Shown here piece after piece: positions 43,472 to 45,441 of a DNA stretch of 45,441 nucleotides. Each line of letters opens with the position of its first letter. Position 1 is the first letter of the stretch. The position numbers and the translations under genes are program-made. Source of the DNA: Cytophagales bacterium. GTDB lineage: Bacteria; Bacteroidota; Bacteroidia; Cytophagales; Microscillaceae. The stretch spans positions 1-45,441 of the forward strand of contig RDZE01000034.1 in NCBI GenBank assembly GCA_004293905.1. The letters are read 5' to 3'. The notes under the pieces were generated by a model. It made no database searches and was not told the origin of the DNA. It saw only the letters and a program-made list of their open reading frames with translations.

Positions 43472-45333
43472 GCCTAAAAGAACCAAAACAAAAACAAAAA
43501 AACTACCTTGCACGAAGAATAATCAGTGGCATTACATTTTTCGGGCAAGAATTCAATTATAGAATATATAATAATAAAAATTCAGTACTAACAGCAGTTC
43601 AATATATCAACAATATCAATGCAGCGTTGGTTGCCATATTTTTAGTATATAACTTTGGCTTTATCGTTCCTACCTCACAAAGCATATATATATATTGGTA
43701 TTTAGAAGCAGTAGTAATCATCAATGTATTATTCTTTTGTATCAAAGCCCTCTACTCTCTACACATTCGTACATATATTATCAGCAATTACTTAGAAAGT
43801 ATATTAACCATCTTCATCATCACTCATATCAGCCTGAAATACATCGATGTCAATATCATTAAAATCATTTACGACTCCCTTTGGATTCTATACGACTATC
43901 AAACATTTTACTATGACCTTTTATCAGGTTACCTACTTTTATTTACCATACTACAAATAGCACAATTTAGCGTTTTTATTTCTTCTATACCTATCAAACC
44001 CGCTACCACATTCATCATCAGTTTCATCATTCTTATTTTTTCTGGTGCATTAGCACTCATGATGCCAGCCATGACTACCAAAGGCAGTATGAGATTCATT
44101 GATGCATTATTCACCTCAGCAAGCGCATCTTGCGTAACTGGTTTAGCAGTCGTTGATACACCTACATTTTTTACATTCAAAGGTCAGATCGTAATACTCA
44201 TACTAATACAATTAGGAGGAATAGGTATTGTAGCATTCGCCTCATTCTTCGCCACATTTCTAAGTCAAGGAGTGGGTATCAAACAACAAGCACTTATGCA
44301 AGACATGTTAAGCAGTGAAACACTTAGTAGCGCAAAAGACATGCTAAGAAAAATTATCATTCTCACTTTTACAATCGAACTAATCGGAGCAATAGCCGTA
44401 TTTTTTTCATTTAACCACGAAGTGCAATTCCAATCTCTAAGCCAGAAAATATATTTCTCCATTTTCCATTCTATCTCAGCATTCTGTAACGCAGGTTTTA
44501 GTCTATTTACCAATAATCTTAACGAACCTTTCGTGAATAAATCCTACATCTTACACATCGTCATCGCACTCATAATTTCAATGGGAAGTCTTGGTTTTTC
44601 AACCATAGAAGACGTATTTTCCATCAAAAAAATGAGAGAAAGAACTCAAAAACCTTGGAAAAAATGGGAGATTGGTTCAGAAATAGCCGTAAATATGAGC
44701 ATACTGCTCATTATCTCAGGTGCAATTCTTTTTTTTCTAACAGAAACAAAGTACACCTTACAAAATAAAACTTTCTTAGAAGCCTCAGTAGCCTCATTTT
44801 TTCAATCAGTAACCACTCGCACAGCAGGATTTAACACAGTAGATATGGGCGCATTAGCAACTCCGACCATACTCATACTCATTATATTAATGTTCATCGG
44901 AGCAGCACCCGGCTCTACAGGCGGAGGAATAAAAACCACCACCTTTTGGTTACTAATCGTTTCCTCTATCTCTAATATACAAGGCAAAAAAAATGTGGAA
45001 ATTTCCAAAAGAACCATTTCTAACGATACCATTAATAAAGCATTCTCATTATTCTTTCTCGCCATCGTATATAATATTATCTGCATCATGTTGCTTACTA
45101 CAGTACAAAGCGAAGTCCCAATACTAAACCTTGTATTCGAGCAAATATCCGCCTTTGGAACCGTAGGACTCAGCCTAAACCTCACCCCTACACTCAACGA
45201 TTACTCCAAAACCATCATCATCATCACCATGTATATAGGAAGAGTCGGTTCCCTAACCTTAGCTTTAGCACTAAGCAAACAAGTGTTAAGTAATTCATAT
45301 AAGTACCCATCGGGTTATATAATGGTCGGCTAA
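43468..45333 (+). CDS. TrkH/KtrB family K+ uptake channel subunit
   Basis: This 621-residue inner-membrane protein forms the ion-conducting part of a Trk/Ktr potassium transporter. The four pore loops with their filter glycines are visible: SASCVTGLAVVDT (about 220-231), SAFCNAGFSLF, TTRTAGFNTVD and SAFGTVGLSLN, each between membrane helices. GGIGIVAFASFF and PGSTGGGIKTTTFW are further family motifs. About 165 residues with roughly four membrane segments precede the core, an N-terminal extension common in Bacteroidota homologues. The regulatory TrkA/KtrA subunit is not in the window. Its ATG overlaps the kinase stop (ATGA), so translation is coupled. Confidence 0.93.
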   Translation: MSLKEPKQKQKNYLARRIISGITFFGQEFNYRIYNNKNSVLTAVQYINNINAALVAIFLVYNFGFIVPTSQSIYIYWYLEAVVIINVLFFCIKALYSLHIRTYIISNYLESILTIFIITHISLKYIDVNIIKIIYDSLWILYDYQTFYYDLLSGYLLLFTILQIAQFSVFISSIPIKPATTFIISFIILIFSGALALMMPAMTTKGSMRFIDALFTSASASCVTGLAVVDTPTFFTFKGQIVILILIQLGGIGIVAFASFFATFLSQGVGIKQQALMQDMLSSETLSSAKDMLRKIIILTFTIELIGAIAVFFSFNHEVQFQSLSQKIYFSIFHSISAFCNAGFSLFTNNLNEPFVNKSYILHIVIALIISMGSLGFSTIEDVFSIKKMRERTQKPWKKWEIGSEIAVNMSILLIISGAILFFLTETKYTLQNKTFLEASVASFFQSVTTRTAGFNTVDMGALATPTILILIILMFIGAAPGSTGGGIKTTTFWLLIVSSISNIQGKKNVEISKRTISNDTINKAFSLFFLAIVYNIICIMLLTTVQSEVPILNLVFEQISAFGTVGLSLNLTPTLNDYSKTIIIITMYIGRVGSLTLALALSKQVLSNSYKYPSGYIMVG

Positions 45334-45353
45334 AAAAAAAACTTCTCAAAAAA

Positions 45354-45385
45354 TTTGGAGATAAGAAAAAGAATTCAGACCTTTG
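45354..45385 (+). promoter_or_regulatory. Strong promoter and leader at the right edge, possibly of an rRNA operon
   Basis: TTTG (45354-45357), 20 nt, then GACCTTTG (45378-45385) fits the -33/-7 pattern with one mismatch in the -7 box (GA for TA). The sequence after it (CACTCCCAAATGAGGGAAAA) has no open reading frame and recalls rRNA-operon leaders of Cytophagales. The window ends 56 nt later, so what it drives cannot be seen. Confidence 0.45.
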
Positions 45386-45441
45386 CACTCCCAAATGAGG
45401 GAAAAGAGAAAGAAGAAGTGGAAGGTTGAGAAAAAAAGTTT

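Overview
The window looks like a chromosomal segment of a low-G+C Bacteroidota bacterium, most likely a gliding or surface-associated member of the Cytophagales. The signs are type IX secretion (T9SS) sorting domains of both the A and the B kind, a PorP/SprF protein next to a giant SprB-like surface protein, promoter motifs of the Bacteroidota type (TTG, about 20 nt, TAnnTTTG), weak Shine-Dalgarno use, and a SecA with the phylum's usual extra length. Genus cannot be read from the sequence. I found no tRNA, CRISPR array, insertion sequence or phage gene.

Layout. 1-4025 (minus): most of a giant secreted FG-GAP protein that runs off the left edge and is broken by a one-base frameshift near 2785. 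4436-10307 (minus): a probable operon of an acyl-CoA carboxylase carboxyltransferase, a UvrD/PcrA helicase and a membrane SpoIIE-type PP2C phosphatase. 10411-11844 (plus): two tandem cytoplasmic leucine-rich-repeat (LRR) proteins. 11854-22670 (minus): a long same-strand run with a two-component-regulator-propeller/SpoIIE phosphatase, RadC, an IgGFc-binding/PKD protein with a type B sorting domain, an FG-GAP protein with a type A sorting domain, and a secreted LRR protein. 22831-26046: small uncharacterised genes (a lipoprotein, a probable beta-barrel, a SpoIIAA/STAS-like protein, a metallopeptidase-fold/VWA protein and a zinc-ribbon protein). 26217-28912 (plus): a HAMP-GAF-coiled-coil membrane sensor coupled to a YhhN lysoplasmalogenase homologue, closed by a strong terminator shared with secA. 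28963-34338 (minus): secA, then a NACHT-type STAND NTPase with LRRs under its own promoter. 34578-42352 (plus): a 2069-residue T9SS surface protein and a PorP/SprF-OmpA fusion. 42419-45333 (plus): a heptose-7-phosphate kinase homologue overlapping a TrkH/KtrB K+ transporter. The right edge ends in what looks like a strong promoter and leader, perhaps of an rRNA operon.

How the genes fit together. Three themes recur. The first is T9SS cargo and its outer-membrane partner. The second is signalling without classical histidine kinases: two SpoIIE phosphatases, a STAS-like protein, and a GAF/coiled-coil sensor with no output domain, which would suit a partner-switching network. The third is LRR proteins in three different architectures, one of them a NACHT-LRR protein with the layout of animal NLRs and of bacterial bNACHT anti-phage proteins. 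That NACHT-LRR gene and the IgGFc-binding/FG-GAP/LRR surface operon are the best candidates for undescribed systems.
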